Positions 12,927 to 25,089 of a DNA stretch of 64,000 bases are shown in pieces. The notes beneath the pieces were generated by a model. It was not told the DNA's origin. It worked only from the letters and a program-made list of their open reading frames with translations, and ran no database searches. The number at the start of each line of letters is the position of its first letter. Positions within the stretch are counted from its first letter, which is position 1. The position numbers and the translations under genes were made by a program. The stretch is from Choristoneura fumiferana (Eukaryota > Arthropoda > Insecta > Lepidoptera > Tortricidae). Where the stretch lies: the NCBI RefSeq assembly GCF_025370935.1, contig NC_133472.1:30751186-30815185 (forward strand). Direction: 5' to 3'.

Positions 12927-14554
12927 CTCCATAATATCAATGCCCGATTGACTGACTTAGTGATAGATAAACAACGCATCGCCTAACCACAGAAGCCAGC
13001 AGGGACTTCAAATTTTACAAGAACATTCTTTTGGCACCATATGAGGAGCACTGACACTAACTGACATTTATGTAAATTATAATGTAATCTTATATTAAAT
13101 TAATAAATAAACTAAACTAAGAAAGGATTTTTGTAAATTCTAAGCACATTTTGAGAGCTAGCCAGTTTTATTATTTTTCCACGGGAGCAATGCCGTGGAC
13201 TGAAAGCTAGTTTGCAAATAATGCAACTCCATTGACATTGCTCCTCTCATTTCATAATTATTATAAAGTTCCCAAATTATGGAAAAGCTTCCGTACTTAG
13301 AGATGATTTTCTTTAACTTCTTTTGTACGAAGCGTACGATCGCAGATGCGATAGGGCCGCGGCTGGCACGTATCGTGTATTGAATTACGGAATGATCTTT
13401 GCGCAGATTGTTGGTTGCAATAACAACAAATTTTCCATTTCCGATCGAATCTAATGGCTTCACGAACATCACACGTCGAGGCGAAGCGCCGGCGTGGATG
13501 CCATTCCGACGGCGTACAACAAAATTAGGTTACCATTTCCCGCGCACTGGTTGAGCTGCCTCTAAAATTTCTCCGCGATTTCGAGGATAATTCTTCAGAA
13601 TTCGACGGCAAATTGACGTACTGAAATGTGACAGGCAGACTTCTGACGTACAGACTCTTCAGGGTCTAGTCGTAACTTGGAAAACTAATAATCTTTAATC
13701 AGACTTTCTGAATGTTGAATTAAGTTACAGGTTCGATAGCATCTGTACAAAAAATTTAGTGAATGTAGAGAAGTTTATCCATCAAAACATAAATGTGAAA
13801 TGAGAGCCAAGTTTAATATTATGATATACTTATGCCTTATTGTTGACGTTAACGACAAAATAAGTGTGATTTAAATGGGTGCCAGTCCTGAAATTTATTT
13901 ATAACACTATAAAATATTTTATAACAACTTAAAATATCATTTCTTCTTATAAGAACATAACTTAGGATAATATATTGGAGCCTAAGGTCTGACTTGGCTA
14001 GTTCTCATATACAAATTATTATTTATTTATTTAATCGTATGGCATACATTTAAAATAGGCTTATAAACATATATATCGCCATCTTTGCCTATTTGTATAT
14101 CGCCTTAATGTTATCACTCGTTTAGCACCACCCAGGGGACACGTGCAGGGTTGTGGTGGGTTTCTCCTGCGGACGCGAGTAACAATCGTCCCACAAATAT
14201 ACAAATTAATATACAAGTTATTATTATGTACCTACTAAAACAGTCACGGAAGAGCCCTATGTTCTATGGCTAGTTTCTACCAGCAAGCCAAATTGTCGGA
14301 AGAATAAAATAAGAACTTACAGCTTTAGAAATTGAGAAGGCTATAATATAATTCGTGATGGAATATCAATACTTTTTGTACAGAAATAATTTAACTTAAA
14401 AATTATAATAAAATAACAAAAATTTACTAGTTTCTGATTTATTTCTTAAGCTTTGTATTCTCCCAACTACCTATTTGGATGTCAAATTTGAACTTTCTAG
14501 GTCATCTGAAACTGGCATAGAGTTTTGATCTATTTTCGAGTCAGCGATAAACCC
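12927..14554. other. Gene-free stretch
   Basis: No gene was recognised. A minus-strand open frame at 13158-13472 lacks any known motif. Confidence 0.4.
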
Positions 14555-14766
14555 CCCCCCCATTTTTAGGCCGGCAACGCACCCGCAGTCTTAATAATGC
14601 TGTAGGTGTCCATGAGCGGAGTTGATCACTTACCTTTAAAATAAGCGAGTGTTCACGTGATGGTAATTGAGCACGACTGCACCACCTGAACACCATAGAG
14701 CACAGCGCAGCACAAACGCTGCTGCTTGGCGGCAGGATTAGCGAACGAGATAGTGGTAGCAATCTG
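14555..14766 (+). repeat. Fragment of the SINE seen at 44452 and 45000
   Basis: GCTGCTGCTTGGCGGCAGGATTAGCGA and GTGGTAGCAATC near 14717-14765 match the distal part of the inverted SINE pair at 44452-45275 (shown here in two words of 20 bases or fewer: GCTGCTTGGCGGCAGGATTA and AGCGAACGAGAT). The rest is eroded. Confidence 0.45.
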
Positions 14767-15167
14767 GACGGTCATTTTATTACATAAGGTGCTACTACTT
14801 GCTGAAGAGGGAAGTGCCAATCTGATGTGCAATTTTCGTGGCAGTGGTAAATTAGTAAATTACCCGAATACCTAGTTTAAAAAGCGGTAAGTATTAGACG
14901 CTACGTCAATTGAATAGTTTTCAGTTATCAGAGAGGGCCATAAGATACAATATAGACATTTATTCTGTCATTGGCAACCAATTTCAGAGCACTGTGTTCA
15001 CATTTGATAAAACTGCTGAGCTTCGGGTCAATTTAAGAGCGCCAAAACATCTATGTTTCTGCAAATGCAATTTTAATGTAAATTGTATGTATGTAGATAC
15101 TTTTGAGCTTCTCGAATGTTCAGCTACTAAATAAATATTTGAGAGACGTTTGAATGCCACCAAAATA

Positions 15168-15300
15168 TTTAAATAAATAAATAAATATCATGGGACACTT
15201 GATACCAATTGACCTAGTCCCAAACTAAGTAAAGCTTGTGCTATGGATACTAGGCAACGGATAAAAATACTTATATAGATAAATACATGTGTTACATTCT
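15168..15300 (-). repeat. SINE fragment with (AAAT)n tail
   Basis: An AAATAAATAAATAAATA tail is followed by ATCATGGGACACTTGATACC and CTAGTCCCAAAC. The same order of words occurs at 18095-18345, where a tRNA-like head is also present. On the minus strand this is a 5'-truncated copy ending in its A-rich tail. Confidence 0.65.
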
Positions 15301-16089
15301 TGACGCTTAGCGGTCAAGTAGTAAAAGAGATGATAAACTTTATTATCTCATGATGCTGATATGACTCTAGAAACTAACCTTGTTGACATTCCCGACACGC
15401 ACTTGTTTGGTTTTCATGAAAGACCAAGCAGAAGTTTTGATTAAGTGAACGTTCCTAAAGAGTAATAAACAATAACGTACGCAACGTATACTGTAGAAAA
15501 AAGATTTAAGTTATACAGAAACCGTCAAAGAGGCAATCAGTTGGTACTCGTAACCTCATTCAGGCTAATACGCTTTACAGGTAAACCACTGCATAATTTT
15601 CAAAATAATTTCTAAAGGTTTCCTCTAGTTTGCAGTCGAAGTTTTGCAGTGAAGCCAAGGAGGTTTTGCTATACCACTATTTTAAGTGTAAGCAAGATGT
15701 TTGGACAGGTATAGGGACCCTGTGTTTACAGTTTTAAACCCACATCACAGTAAAGTTGACGCTGCGGGGCCTTAATTACATAGAGGGTCGGGCCTCTCTC
15801 TGTACCTCAGTAAAGACCACGAGAAAGTTTGAAACCGCTAACGTTGAAATATATATCGTAAAAAGGCTACGTTGTACATATTTTTGACAGCAAAAAGCTA
15901 CCTCTGACATGACAGTAGTATTTTTTAATTTAACATTGTTATGAAGAGGCTTTGTATACACTGTGTATTTTTTTATATCCGTTAACTTCGGCAGACGACT
16001 AAGTTCATTGATATGAACTACCTGAAAATAAAAATCATTTTTCTTTGCATATATTCGTAATAGGTTCACGTTCATTGTTAATTGTTAAA

Positions 16090-16675
16090 TCTTACTAATA
16101 TTATAAATGCGAAAGTTTGTGAGTGAGTCAGTAGGTATGTTTGTTACTTCTTCACGCTGAAACGGCTTTGGATGAAATTTGGCAAAAACTTAGTTTATAA
16201 CCTGAATTAAAACATAGAATACTTTTTATCCCGATTTTCCTACGGAATAGAGATTGAATCACACAATATACAATCGCGGGGCTTAGAATCATGCAATTTC
16301 ATATGTAGGTAGCTGGACGTCTAAATAACACATAGGCTACTGTTTATCCCGTTATTCTCACGGGATAGAGATAAAATCCTGAAATAACAACCGTTTGGCT
16401 TAGAGTCATGAAACTTGGTATGTAGGTAGCTGGACCCCTGGAATAATATATATGCTACTTCTTATCCCAATATTCCCACGGGATAGGGATAACATCTTGA
16501 AATTTCAACCGCTGGATTAAGTCTTGAAATTTTGGACAGTTTTTCATAACACATCCTCAATGAATACCACGATATAAATTTAGGGAATTCCCAGGGGAAT
16601 GTTGTAAAATCCCGGAATTTTAATGGTAACTAGCAGATCGAATAGTTTACGCGTGCGAAGCCGCGGGTAAATTTT
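16090..16675 (+). repeat. Interspersed repeat (CTAATATTATAAATGCG ... GAAGCCGCGGG)
   Basis: It starts TTACTAATATTATAAATGCG with GAAAGTTTGTGAGTGA and ends GTGCGAAGCCGCGGGTAAA. Inside, a roughly 110-base unit ending in 'TATCCC ... CGGGATAGAGAT' recurs about three times (near 16220, 16350 and 16465). It is a full-length member of a family also found at 23390-23612, 25090-25310 and 42330-42520. Confidence 0.7.
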
Positions 16676-16856
16676 AGTTGTAAAATAAACATACTTGAAA
16701 AGTGACATTTACGTGAATATAAGAGAGGCATCAAAAAATCCACATATTTAACTTTAATTTGCTAAATATTGTGTGAATTAAACACGGATTAGTTATGGAC
16801 TTTACGCTGTTTTACTGCCAATAATTAATAATCTTAACTCTTGATTGTCTTTTAAA

Positions 16857-16952
16857 CAGTAAGAGTTAGGCTACTAGTGTCTTAGAGAAATTAACTTCAC
16901 TTGACCTGTAGATTGTCCCCTTAAAGTTAACGGATATCAAAAATATCACGGC
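16857..16952. repeat. Direct repeat, left copy
   Basis: The words AGGCTACTAGTGTCTT, then AATTAACTTCA, then GTCCCCTTAAAGTTAAC occur here and again in the same order at 17577-17666, about 720 bp downstream. This is either a local duplication or two copies of one family. Confidence 0.6.
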
Positions 16953-17064
16953 CTATCTAGTCTAGTCAAATTAACATTATACAAAGTGTCCGGCATACCT
17001 TTGTCGGAACTTCGTGAGGTGATACTGAGGTGATGAGTATTAATTAGGACGATTTAGAACTCTA

Positions 17065-17207
17065 AGGGGCTGATTTACCACCCATTGATTAATTTTAAAT
17101 GGCGGATAAATGTGATGCCGTCTCCGTTTGTTTTGTTCGAATAGACGGAGACGGCATCACATTTATCCGCCAGTTAAAATTAATCAATGGGTGGTGAAAC
17201 AGCCCCT
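17065..17207. mobile_element. Near-perfect hairpin MITE with TA target duplication
   Basis: The ends AGGGGCTGATTTACCACCCA and TGGGTGGTGAAACAGCCCCT are inverted, with TA at 17063-17064 and 17208-17209. The arms pair for about 62 bases almost without mismatch, leaving a loop of about 17 nt around TTGTTTTGTTCGAATAG. The high arm identity suggests a fairly young insertion of a Tc1/mariner-type MITE. Confidence 0.85.
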
Positions 17208-17576
17208 TAATGTCTTAGTCCTATGACGTGTGACTTTTTGTCTAATTTGTACGGCACCTTTCCTTGTTCGGGATATTTATAAAAAATATACCACACATTT
17301 GATTAAGGCATTAAGGGTTAAAAATATTTCCCATACTCCAATCTATCACCTCCTGAAGTTCGTACATTGTTATTTAGATAGCCTGTGTATGTGTATATAT
17401 TATATATAATTAAGTATACAAGACGTAGGAACAAAAGTGAATTGAATACAAATTAACGTAAACATGCCATAGGTATTTTTATAAGGCTCCACTTGTCAGC
17501 CTATCATCTGACAATACGAAATAAGCATGACGGGCTAATTAGTAGCATTCTTTAATAGATATATTATCTTTGAATA

Positions 17577-17666
17577 GCAAGACTTAGGCTACTAGTGTCT
17601 TGGGGTAATTAACTTCATTTGACCTAATAAACGTCCCCTTAAAGTTAACAGAAATCAATAATAGCA
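17577..17666. repeat. Direct repeat, right copy
   Basis: This is the second copy of the unit at 16857-16952. The DNA between the copies also contains an inverted pair (GGAACTTCGTGAGGTGATA near 17006 against TATCACCTCCTGAAGTTC near 17344), so the MITE at 17065 may sit inside an older foldback element. Confidence 0.55.
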
Positions 17667-18094
17667 CGTTGTATATCTCAGTGATCATTTTCTGTAATAG
17701 AAAAACCCACTTTTGATGTTCCCCTTTATTTAATTACGCGCCCCGCAGAGCCTCCGTACCTTAAAACATTTTTCTGGGTCCAGGGGGACGCATTGATCAG
17801 AATGAATACAGCCACCTGCCAGTTACGAAATGTATTTCCCTTTGTGATAGTTCGAAAAGACTCCGTAAAAGATTTAGAAATATGCAGACTTTTTCGTTTT
17901 ACAGCCGGTTTGATTCATTTTATTTTTCACGGCGTCGACAAAATATCGTCATTCTTTTGTCTTGTTTAAGGAGATAAAGTTCAATTCGGAGTAAGTAGAA
18001 TTTCATGTACCGGTGAATTCAGTTATATTAAATCCCCGAACAAACCAACAAGCTTTCTTTAATCAACTCCATCATCTCTGCCGCCGCTTCCACG

Positions 18095-18345
18095 AATAAA
18101 TAAATAAATATCACGGGACAATTCACACCAATTAACCTAGTCCCAAAGTAAGCTTAGCAAAGCTTGTGTTATGGGTACTAAGCAACGGATAAATATAATT
18201 ATTTAGATAGATACTTACTTAAATACATATTAAACACCCAAGACCCGAGAACAAACATTCGTATTTTTCATACAAATATCTGCCCCGACGCGGGAATCGA
18301 ACCCGGGACCTTAAGCTTCGTAGTCAGGTCACGAAGAAACAATTG
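18095..18345 (-). repeat. tRNA-headed SINE, 5'-truncated
   Basis: Read on the minus strand, the head carries a perfect polymerase III B-box (GGTTCGATTCC within CCCGGGTTCGATTCCCG, about 18290-18306) preceded by CGTGACCTGACTACGAAG. The body ends in an (AAAT)n tail at the left. The A-box end is missing or decayed. This is a known style of SINE, not a functional tRNA gene. Confidence 0.7.
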
Positions 18346-19864
18346 TTAATAATACCAAACTCTGTACCAATATCAACCGATAGGCTAGTACCTATTCGAA
18401 CAAACTTAAAATATAGGTTCATAATCATTAACTGATTCAACTCCTCCAAATCCACCTCCTTTTCTAATGAATGAACTATGTCACTTATAGCTTGTTCATT
18501 TATTAGTTTCCAAAATCTAGTGAATAAACAATAAATTTATTTTTGTAGGTACCTACTTTAATTTTTTTAGAACATGGAATCGACCAAATAAGTAAATTGA
18601 ATGTAGTTATGTAATATAACTTCGCTTTTGTATTTTTATATTCAGTATAACACTGTTGGATGGAATGGAATATTCATGAAATTGGCATAAATATATAGTA
18701 TGTTGTAAATTCTAATGTCGACAGGAAAATTGCAAAAAAAATCGAATACATACTCCGTCTAACATTAGTAAAAATATTAAAAAAGAAGTATGGGCTTACT
18801 AGATGACATATCTTGACATAAGCTCAAGCTTAGTGCCCAGCAATAACAAGAAAAGGATAGAGCTTTCTTAGTCCTCACTTTATTTAACTGTAACTCTGCA
18901 GCTATCTCAACATATGTGCTATCGAATCAAATGAATCGTGACTCTCTGTAGAACCTTTTCACAGAATATTTCACAGTGACATCGCATTCCCTAACAAGGA
19001 AAATCATTATGACACTTACTGTGCGAACGTTCTACAATGGATCAGAAACCAAATGGGTTGAGAGATCTTAGAACTTCCAGAAAAGGTAATCAGAATAATT
19101 CGACAGACTAAGTCAGAAGTTTTCTATTGCCAGACTACTTTTTGAATGATCTCACACTACACAGGTCTAAACTAGCTGTGTAACAGATATAAAATGAAAT
19201 AATCTTTCATTTTCAATGAAGGCTTTATGCCTACCATAAAATCTAGTCTGACATGGCTAAATGCCATCTCACGTTTGCGTAAACAAGCATGTTTGCCAAG
19301 GCTCGTCCAACTGATGTCGCTGCATACTCAACATGCTCTTTTTGAGCGTTTTCGTAAAGAACCGAATGCCGAGTATGCATTGGCCTCTATGGTAGTCAAT
19401 TTCTGGAATACGTCTCACGCACGTCCCTCCCGTCACTCCGGATAGATAGCGAGATCCATCAGATGATGCTGTTGTTGGTTATCAATCTTGTTCGTCGTAC
19501 GCCATCGATGTCGAAAATACCTCCGCTGTGATTATTGGTGATAACAGATTGTTGTTGTCATTCTGTGTAAAACAAAAAAAGACGTGAGTTCTGAAATAAA
19601 ACAATTATCAACTCGAGGATCATTTTTTAACTCATCATCTTGGGCATAGATCAGAGATGTAGAAACTCGTCCCAACGCTAGGCTGGCCTGTAGTATCCAC
19701 GTGGGGCCGTGCATGTAGTAAATTTTAAATTGTTCAAACAGAAGACCAGTGTCAGCATCTAGGCCGACATCATGCTGAGTAGAGACCATTTCATGATGAT
19801 TGGTTTCTTTTTGTGCTTTTCTTTATAACATCTATAAAATATACATTTCACGAATAAAAGTGTA
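18346..19864. other. Low-repeat stretch with two unassigned open frames
   Basis: There are no known elements. A plus-strand frame at 19227-19445 and a minus-strand frame at 19532-19789 look less random than their neighbours but match nothing I know. The minus frame is followed by acceptor-like words (TTTTATTTCAG and TTTTACACAG) further along the minus strand. They could be exons, an old transposon protein, or chance. Confidence 0.3.
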
Positions 19865-20363
19865 ATTTTTAGGGTCCCGGAGCCAAAATGGCAAAAACGG
19901 AACTTATAGTTTCGCCATGTCTTTCTGTCTGTCTGTCCGTCCGTCCCTATACCCTATAGCCTATAGTGTGGGGTATCGTTGGATAGTTCTTATAAAACCA
20001 TTAGGGGTTTGCTAAGACTATTTTTCGATTATTTATTTTTGCGAAATATTCAACTTAAGTGCAAATTCTCATTAAAATCGAGCGTCCCCCCCCCTCTAAA
20101 ATCTAAACCAGGGGTCGTAAAATTTGAAAAAATTCAGGAGGTTCGTAAGTATAACAAACTTTCAAGGAAAACTATAACATCTAAGTTTGCTTGAGAATTA
20201 TTAGTAGTTTTACTCTTAAATAGCAGCCTCAGCCTGATAAAGTATACCTAAACTTTGAAGATTCCGTATAAAATACGAAACCCTTAGAAAAATATTACTT
20301 AATTTTTTCTTAATGGCTACGGAACCCTATTTGGCGTGTCCGACACGCTCTTAGCCGGTTTTT
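19865..20363 (+). repeat. Copy 2 of the 0.5 kb GGTTCC family
   Basis: The left end reads TTTTTAGGGTCCCGGAGCC and the right end GACACGCTCTTAGCCGGTTT. The (TCTG)n run, TTCAACTTAAGTGCAAATT core and CTACGGAACCCT are all present. It shares with the copies at 46317 and 49119 an internal GAGAATTATTAGTAGTTT segment missing from copies 1 and 3, so two subfamilies exist. Confidence 0.8.
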
Positions 20364-20384
20364 CTTTCTAAGTGTAAATTTCAC

Positions 20385-20452
20385 TCATGAATTTCGAAAA
20401 ACAGAGGTGTGAATCGCGGGTTTGAACCCACAAGCTACTAGGCTACCACGGC
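20385..20452 (-). repeat. SINE head fragment (tRNA-like end)
   Basis: AATTTCGAAAAACAGAGGTG, GGGTTTGAACCCAC and CTACCACGGCTTT match the tRNA-derived end of the SINE at 45794-46097. Only this end is left. Confidence 0.6.
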
Positions 20453-20572
20453 TTTATTTACGACATATTCTAACTATCTACGAGTACCTGATAAAAATCA
20501 AACACTGGAATCTGAGAAAACATATTCTCAAGTATTACTTATCACGCACGATCGTTCAAATACTCCATTTAC

Positions 20573-20768
20573 CAGTGCCCTTAGTGTAAGTTTTCGGTTA
20601 CAAAATACGTCTCGATCGCGTTCGCGTTAAAATCTCAATTTGTATGGAAACACGAACATCGCAAACGTTTCGCTAGAGGCACTGTTCGTGTTTCCATATA
20701 AATTGAGATTTTAACGCAAACGTGATCGAGACGTATTTTGTAACCGAAAACTTACACTAAGGGTACTG
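20573..20768. mobile_element. Long hairpin MITE, 196 bp
   Basis: The arms begin CAGTGCCCTTAGTGTAAG and end CTTACACTAAGGGTACTG. They pair for about 80 bases, through TTTTCGGTTACAAAATACG, ATCGAGACG and the GGAAACACGAAC/GTTCGTGTTTCC inner ends, with a few mismatches. The loop is about 30 nt. I could not define a clear target duplication. Confidence 0.8.
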
Positions 20769-21982
20769 ATGTGCACCAGCATAATAGCAGTATCTTGTTG
20801 AATCGTGCGTGATCAATTCCAATCTACAGCGCATCCACACGCTTCAGTGTTAGTAGCTTAATCAACAGCGAGATGATCGTGCCACTGTTGACAATGACGT
20901 AGGAGTCGAAGCCTACTCCATTCTAGTTGTAGGTAGTCTAATTGTGTCCGAGTTCATTGAACTCGAAAACGGAAGGTACCCCTGCCAACGGTTAAGAGAA
21001 CACCGTTAGACTTTCATGATTTCATTATTAGCGACGGAAGCTAGTGATGTATTATTTTAAAAAATGGCCACTGTGTATGATCAAATCAGCGCCTTGTTGT
21101 ATTGAAACCCAAAACAATCATGTGAGGACTTAAAGGTAATGTATGTTTATAACTTTATAGTTAAACTTACCATTATTTGTTTAAATAAATATAAATTTAA
21201 ATATTTCTCTTTCCATGTCAGACAAAATAATATTGACGATTCGGCTGAAGTAACGAACCGTGCTGGATCCTAAACCTACACTACAGAGGAGATTGCTTAA
21301 GTACGCTTGGAAATGCTTGCACATGTTTGCCCGCACTTATTGCCAAACGTTTAGCCGTAGGAAGGAATTCCAATTTTCATTTAATACTATTTTACAGTAG
21401 TTTATTTGCCACTGAATAAAAATTGTATGAAGGTATTCAACACTCATCAAAAGTCTAATAAGCGCACATAAAAATACAAGCAGTATCCTTGTTAATAATT
21501 TGGATAGAAAAAACAGACAACGCCTACCGTACTAATTTTATAGGATCCTTACCATCCACGATTGAACGACTAATTGATTTTTAGATTTTTAAATACATAC
21601 ATAAATCGAATGCAATATGAAATTCAATAATAATAACTTAACATTTCAATTTATACCTAGGTGTGGTGTTTAGATATGCCATTTTCAACAGGTGAACTAC
21701 CTAACTGAAAAAAAATAGGTTCTAGGTAAATTTTTACGAAACACAGTTCCGTTCTATTCAGTTAAACTTGTTAGATTAATAATTAAGCACATCAAGTACT
21801 AAAACTATATCCAGAAAACGTATCATAGTTTACCATTTTCACGTAAAACTTTTAACAAAGTTACCGGGCCGCAGGAAGTGCGTCTTTGAAGCGCGACGTG
21901 TAAACCCTTAGGCTCGATAAATAACGTGGCATACCCCAACCCTCCTGACATCCGGTAGCCCTCCGCCTACGTCTGACCCTAT
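20769..21982. other. Gene-free stretch
   Basis: I see no gene, recognised repeat or strong signal here. Confidence 0.45.
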
Positions 21983-22100
21983 ACTACGAAGTGCAAAATT
22001 CGAACTTCGTCTCTTGCCGTCCCGCTGAAGCTTATGTTATTCAATACGAGAGTGAGAGGAACGGTACGATACGAACTTCGATTTTCGAATTTCGTTGTAG
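21983..22100. repeat. Short foldback repeat
   Basis: ACTACGAAGTGCAAAATTCG with AACTTCGT at the left is matched in reverse by ACGAACTTCG, ATTTTCGAATTTCGTTGT at the right. The middle holds a weaker pair (CTCTTGCCGTCCCGCT against GAGAGTGAGAGGAACGG). It is probably a MITE. Confidence 0.5.
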
Positions 22101-22349
22101 ACCCCCTGGCTCGCAGCCGCACAGCCGCATCTGAGCGTCACCATTTGCATTTTATTGCCAAAGTTTCTGGCCACAGAATGCCTATTTTTATGGTAAACTT
22201 ATTCAAATGCACGGCGACGTCATAAATCGGGTAAAGGGGTATTCTGGCGTGAAAGCAAAAAAGTTTTTGAGTACAACGTAACTGCGTATTACCTTGGTCA
22301 ACGTGAGTTTTATTAGTCATAATTAAGAACTTTAAATCCAAATTAATGC

Positions 22350-22660
22350 ATTTTTAACCGACTTCAAAAAGGAGGAGGTTCTATGTTCCAATGTTCGTAT
22401 TTTTTTATGTATTTATGTTCACCGATTACTCAGTCAATTGTGGACCGATTTTCAAAATTCTTCTTTTATGCGAAAGAGTATTTTTCTTAGGTAGTAGTTC
22501 CATTGTCACAAAGTCAAGATCTGATGATGGTATCCTAGTAAAGTCGAGGGCAAAACTCAAATTTAACCGCTGGCTCGTGCTGAGGCACCGACTTCAGACT
22601 GGTAGAAATTTATTTTCATGGTTTATTGTAGTCGGTTCTATTTCTTGTTATATATTTTTT
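22350..22660 (+). repeat. Interspersed repeat (ACCGACTTCAAAAAGGAGGAGG)
   Basis: It starts TTTTTAACCGACTTCAAAAA with GGAGGAGGTTCT and ends CTCGTGCTGAGGCACCGAC, TTCAGACTGGTAG. Related fragments occur at 35065-35120, 43840-44095 and 59625-60095. The short open frame across it (22391-22672) is accidental. Confidence 0.65.
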
Positions 22661-22704
22661 ACTGAATTATAAGTAAAATTCATTGTAAACCTAGTTTTAT
22701 AACA

Positions 22705-22962
22705 GTGTCACGTTATTGTCGTGTTAGTTTTAGTGTTCCCTCTTGGCTCACCGGTACGGCAAATAGCAAAGCAAAGTCGTCAATCAGAAGTCACCTCAGA
22801 CGAGTCTGCCCACGTCATGATGAAATAAGACGAAGAAAGCGTTGTCGATTTTTTCCTATACTGAATGAAAATCAATTTCCTTCTGCTGGGAAATTTCATT
22901 TATCGACCACCTGCGCGCTGGTGCTCGATCAAGCGGGGCCCAGTACAATAGAGCTCGCCTAA
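22705..22962 (+). other. Unassigned open frame, 85 codons
   Basis: An uninterrupted frame rich in Arg and Ser with a GC content above its surroundings. I recognise no domain, see no promoter, and cannot exclude chance or a relic of a mobile element. A second frame over the same bases is broken by stops. Confidence 0.15.
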
Positions 22963-23389
22963 TCTTAAAGGAGATTTCCAGAGATAAGTTGAGTTTAAAA
23001 CCTATGGCGCTCCTCGCGGACATAATTAAGTATATTATACGTACCTAACCTAAAAGCTTATTTCGACACGTTATTTCTAATTTTACCTTTAAAATGTGTT
23101 TTTCAATCAATTACTTGATTCAGACGTTACTTTATGGAGTCCATTATCAGTGAACAATAATACAAGCTAAGTAAAGTAAAATTTTGGTACTAGATCAATT
23201 GGTGTAATTGTCCCATGATATTTATTCATTAACTTGCTTCTCCACTAAAAACCGTACATCACAGCTACATCTATGCGACACATGTATGTAAACATGCAGA
23301 ACCCGCCTTCTTGACGCACAGACGTAGCTGTCATAAACAATTTATAGTGAAAAAGCAAAGTAATAATATTGAAGTTCATTAAGTTCTCA

Positions 23390-23612
23390 ACTTAACAATA
23401 AAAGTGTGTGAGTGATCGTTTCCACAATGTTTGTATGTTTGTCCGTCTTTCACGTCGAAACGGAGCGACGGATCGACGTGATTTTTGGCATAGAGATATT
23501 TTATGGGCCAGAGAGTGACATACAGGCTACTTTTTATCCCGGAAACATGCACAGTTCCTGAGGGAACAGCGCACGACAACCACGCAGGCGAAGCCGCGGG
23601 CAAAAGCTAGTA
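23390..23612 (+). repeat. GAAGCCGCGGGC repeat copy
   Basis: It contains GTTTGTATGTTTGTCCGTC, CACGTCGAAACGGAGCGAC, GTGACATACAGGCTACTTTT, TATCCCGG and the end GGCGAAGCCGCGGGCAAAAG. The same landmarks occur reversed at 25090-25310 and 42330-42520. Confidence 0.7.
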
Positions 23613-23722
23613 GACTATAATTAATGGTGTCCTTTGCCTTGTATTGATACATTAAGCCGGTATTATAAAATCTTCAGCCGCGTTCACCGTATTATCCCTG
23701 TAGGTAATTCAAGCAATCGATA

Positions 23723-24747
23723 TAGACCCGGAGATGGTGACACAAAATATTAGATCATTTGTACCAGTATGGCGGTCCTTCAGGGGTCTAATTACGGAAT
23801 GACAAAAAAGAAAATGATGGTCATAGCGCTGGTACCGGCGGCCCAAACGCGTGGGCGTTAATCGAACGTGTCGGAGAAATAACGAGTATCGAACGATTTG
23901 TTCCACAAAAATGCTTGTATTTGCCGATAGTCGATAAAAAAAAAGTAGGCGGAAGCGCAATGCCACACTTCTCCGGTGTGACTTACAGCCCGCCATACCG
24001 ACGCGAATACATTAATTTAAAAAAAATCAACCATTTGTACCAGGCTAATTTTTGCGAAGCTAATCATCGTCGAGTAGCCATTCACGGAAATCACCTTGCC
24101 ATACTTTTCCGACGGTTTCCGCAATGGCCGCCATACCGCCGCAAAGGAGTAAAATTATTTTTTTGCAAAACGATTTGTACCAGCCTAAAATTTTTTAACA
24201 GTTCGGTGTATGATCATAAATAGAAGTCTGATAATGCCATACCTGTGGGAGGTGGCTAATTTAAAAAAAAAATTAAGATTTGGCGTAAGTGGCGCCTTTT
24301 TCCCTCTACTAGAAGTATGGCAAATATAATAAGGGTCACATTGTATCATATCATTTCCAAAAACCCAAATGCTGTACTGGTACAAATCTTAAAAAAAATT
24401 GTCATCTTGGCGTAAGTCCAACAGTCGTCCGTCCCATGTTTACAATCTGAATTTTTTTTTTAGATGGAATTACATCTAAACGAACAGAATACACCCGGAG
24501 AAGTATGTACGCTACCACCTACTTTTTTTATCGACTATCGGAAAATACAAGCATTTTTGTGGAACAAATTCTTCGACACTCGTTATTTATCCGACACGTT
24601 CGATTAACGCCCACGCGATTGGGCCGCCTGTAGGTACCAGCGCTATGACCATCATTTTCTTTTTTTGTCATTCCGTAATTAGACCCCTGAAGAACCGCCA
24701 TACTGATACAAATGATCTAATATTTTGTGTCACCATCTCCGGGTCTA
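23723..24747. mobile_element. 1.03 kb non-autonomous element with arms of about 227 bp
   Basis: The ends TAGACCCGGAGATGG and CCATCTCCGGGTCTA are perfect inverted repeats flanked by ATA on both sides (720-722 and 748-750 in local numbering). The arms, 23723-23949 and 24518-24747, are highly alike throughout. The 568-bp centre has no recognisable protein. The 11-mer ATTTGTACCAG occurs exactly four times inside the element (23757, 24033, 24173 on plus; 24377 on minus), and once more with one mismatch at 24703. A long-armed DNA transposon derivative is the best fit; a class cannot be assigned. Confidence 0.8.
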
Positions 24748-25089
24748 ATAGTCAATAGTAGTGTATTTCTAGTAGTGTACTGATCCTTATCACTGTGTAT
24801 GTGTACAAATATCGCCGAAGCCGGAGTTACTCAAACTCAGCCCCCAAGACAGGTCTATACCTAGTTTGGGGGTTGGAATATTTGACCATTCCCGCGACTT
24901 CTCTGTACAAACTTTCCATACTCGTTGAACATTGTATTTGGTTTCAAGTTGATTGTACAATAAATCATTTTTTTTCTGTTTACACTCACTCTAATACCTA
25001 ATCGATGCGCTAGATAATATCTTAAGCGTATCCTGTAAATAATAAAAATTGAAGTTAATTCCGGATTATAACGTAAGCACACCTACTGT

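Noticed and set aside
23915..24223. 102-codon frame inside the 1 kb TIR element
   Set aside because: It has no recognisable transposase motif and spans the arm boundary; the element is probably non-autonomous.
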